Assembly (NCBI GenBank): GCA_964604675.1
Contig: CAZSAT010000222.1
Location: 1 to 6,935 of the forward strand
Length of the DNA: 6,935 nucleotides
From: CAZSAT01 sp964604675
GTDB taxonomy: Bacteria > Myxococcota_A > UBA796 > CAJQPC01
Reading direction: 5' to 3'
Below the pieces are notes generated by a model. That model was not told the origin of the DNA. It did no database searches and saw only the letters and a list, made by a program, of their open reading frames with translations. A program made the translations under genes and the position numbers. Below, in pieces: positions 6,098-6,935 of the stretch. The stretch's first letter is position 1; every line of letters begins with the position of its first letter.

Positions 6098-6935
6098 AGC
6101 GAGCGAAGACGCCCTGGTACACCGCCCAGCGCCGCGCGCAGGAGGCCTGGAAGGCGCGCTCGCCCACGCTGCCCGAGGACGCGCGAGGGCCAGGAACGAC
6201 CTTCGTCGAGTCGCGCGGTGAGGTGATCGAGGTGGGGCCGTTCCCGGTGTGCCTTCCGCGGCAACACGCCGCCAGGAACCTGCTCCCAGACGTGCGCGAC
6301 GAAGCCCTGCGCCGCTTCGCGGCCCACGGCATCACCTGGCACGGAGTCACCCCGGGACCGGGCGGTGCCGGTCCCTCGACCCACCTCCTCGACTCCCAGG
6401 TGCAGTGTGTCAACACGCTCCTGTCCTGCGCGCGGACCCGGGCGCTGCTCGAGCTCGTCCAGCAGGCCGTGCCCACCGCCACCGGCCTCGTGCCCGTCGA
6501 GGACGGTCACACCGTGGCCTTCGAGTGGATCGGGGACGCCGACTACCTGGAGGAGCGCCCCGGGGAGGTGCGGCACCGCGGACGCTACACCACCAGCCTC
6601 GATGCCCTCGCCGTGGCGGAGACACCCGGAGGACGCACCCTCGTCGGCATCGAGTGGAAGTTCACCGAGAGCTACGCCCACGGACTGCCACGGCGCTTGC
6701 ACGCCCTCCGCCACCGTCGCTACGGCCGACGCTTCGAGGCGGCGCCCTTCGCCGAGCACCCGCCTCTGGAAGCCTTCTTCCACGACCCCCACGACCAATT
6801 GATGCGTCAGGCGCTGCTGCTCCACGCGATGTGCCGAGCCAACGAGTTCGGGGGCCGACGCGCCGTGCTCGTGCACGTCGTGCCCGGCGACAACCGCCAC
6901 CTGCGGAACACGGTGACCCCTGGCCTCGCGCCCTT
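6094..6935 (+). CDS. PGN_0703-family-like putative restriction endonuclease (cut by right edge)
   Basis: The frame from a GTG at 6094, overlapping the previous stop (GTGA), stays open for 280 codons to the window edge. The pattern resembles the PGN_0703 putative restriction endonuclease family: LLDSQVQCVNTLL (the conserved S-Q-x-x-x-N helix), then FEWIGDADYLEE, then TTSLDALAV with Asp170, and VGIEWKFTESY with Glu187 and Lys189. Asp plus E-x-K is the PD-(D/E)XK catalytic signature, so it is probably a metal-dependent nuclease unrelated in detail to its upstream neighbour. The N-terminus is basic (KRAKTPWYTAQRR), as is common in DNA-binding ends. No methyltransferase gene is visible beside it, so a classical restriction-modification pair is not shown within this window. 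The family name is recalled from motif pattern, and the C-terminal end is missing. Confidence 0.78.
   Translation, partial: MKRAKTPWYTAQRRAQEAWKARSPTLPEDARGPGTTFVESRGEVIEVGPFPVCLPRQHAARNLLPDVRDEALRRFAAHGITWHGVTPGPGGAGPSTHLLDSQVQCVNTLLSCARTRALLELVQQAVPTATGLVPVEDGHTVAFEWIGDADYLEERPGEVRHRGRYTTSLDALAVAETPGGRTLVGIEWKFTESYAHGLPRRLHALRHRRYGRRFEAAPFAEHPPLEAFFHDPHDQLMRQALLLHAMCRANEFGGRRAVLVHVVPGDNRHLRNTVTPGLAP

Noticed and set aside
6094..6935. Classical type II restriction-modification system.
   Set aside because: No methyltransferase motifs are visible in any gene of the window. The partner gene could lie beyond the right edge, so this is left open but not claimed.

Overview
The window is very GC-rich with a strong G/C bias at third codon positions. 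It looks like chromosomal DNA of a high-GC bacterium. A myxobacterium-like (Myxococcota) or other high-GC host would fit, but no taxonomic marker gene is present and I do not assign a genus. Genes are tightly packed and there is no gene-free stretch longer than about 150 bases. I see no tRNA, rRNA, CRISPR array, insertion sequence or integrase.

Left block (1-1759, + strand): the C-terminal part of an AAA+ ATPase that enters from the left edge, then an ARPP-1-type protein (438-1394), then a small protein with clustered cysteines (1391-1759) that overlaps it by ATGA. The close spacing suggests one transcription unit. Centre (1770-2176, - strand): a short convergent gene with a hydrophobic N-terminus. 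Its reading frame is broken near 2037-2050, so it is probably a decayed gene or a sequencing error.

Right block (2328-6935, + strand): an operon-like run of four genes. First is an 809-aa SMC/Rad50-like ABC ATPase with a Cys-Pro-Leu-Cys zinc hook and a helical C-terminal extension. Second is a 117-aa helical, possibly HEPN-like protein. Third is a 312-aa protein with a C-terminal PD-(D/E)XK nuclease core. Fourth is a protein resembling the PGN_0703 putative restriction endonuclease family, cut by the right edge. Two junctions are 4-base GTGA overlaps. The third has a 51-base gap with its own ribosome binding site.

The combination of a DNA-structure-sensing ATPase, a small helical partner and two different nucleases is what one expects of a DNA-targeting defence module (anti-phage or anti-plasmid). 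It recalls the general logic of SMC-plus-nuclease systems such as Lamassu/Ddm or Rad50-Mre11, but I cannot match it to a named system from sequence alone. The defence role is inference; the motifs and gene order are read directly.
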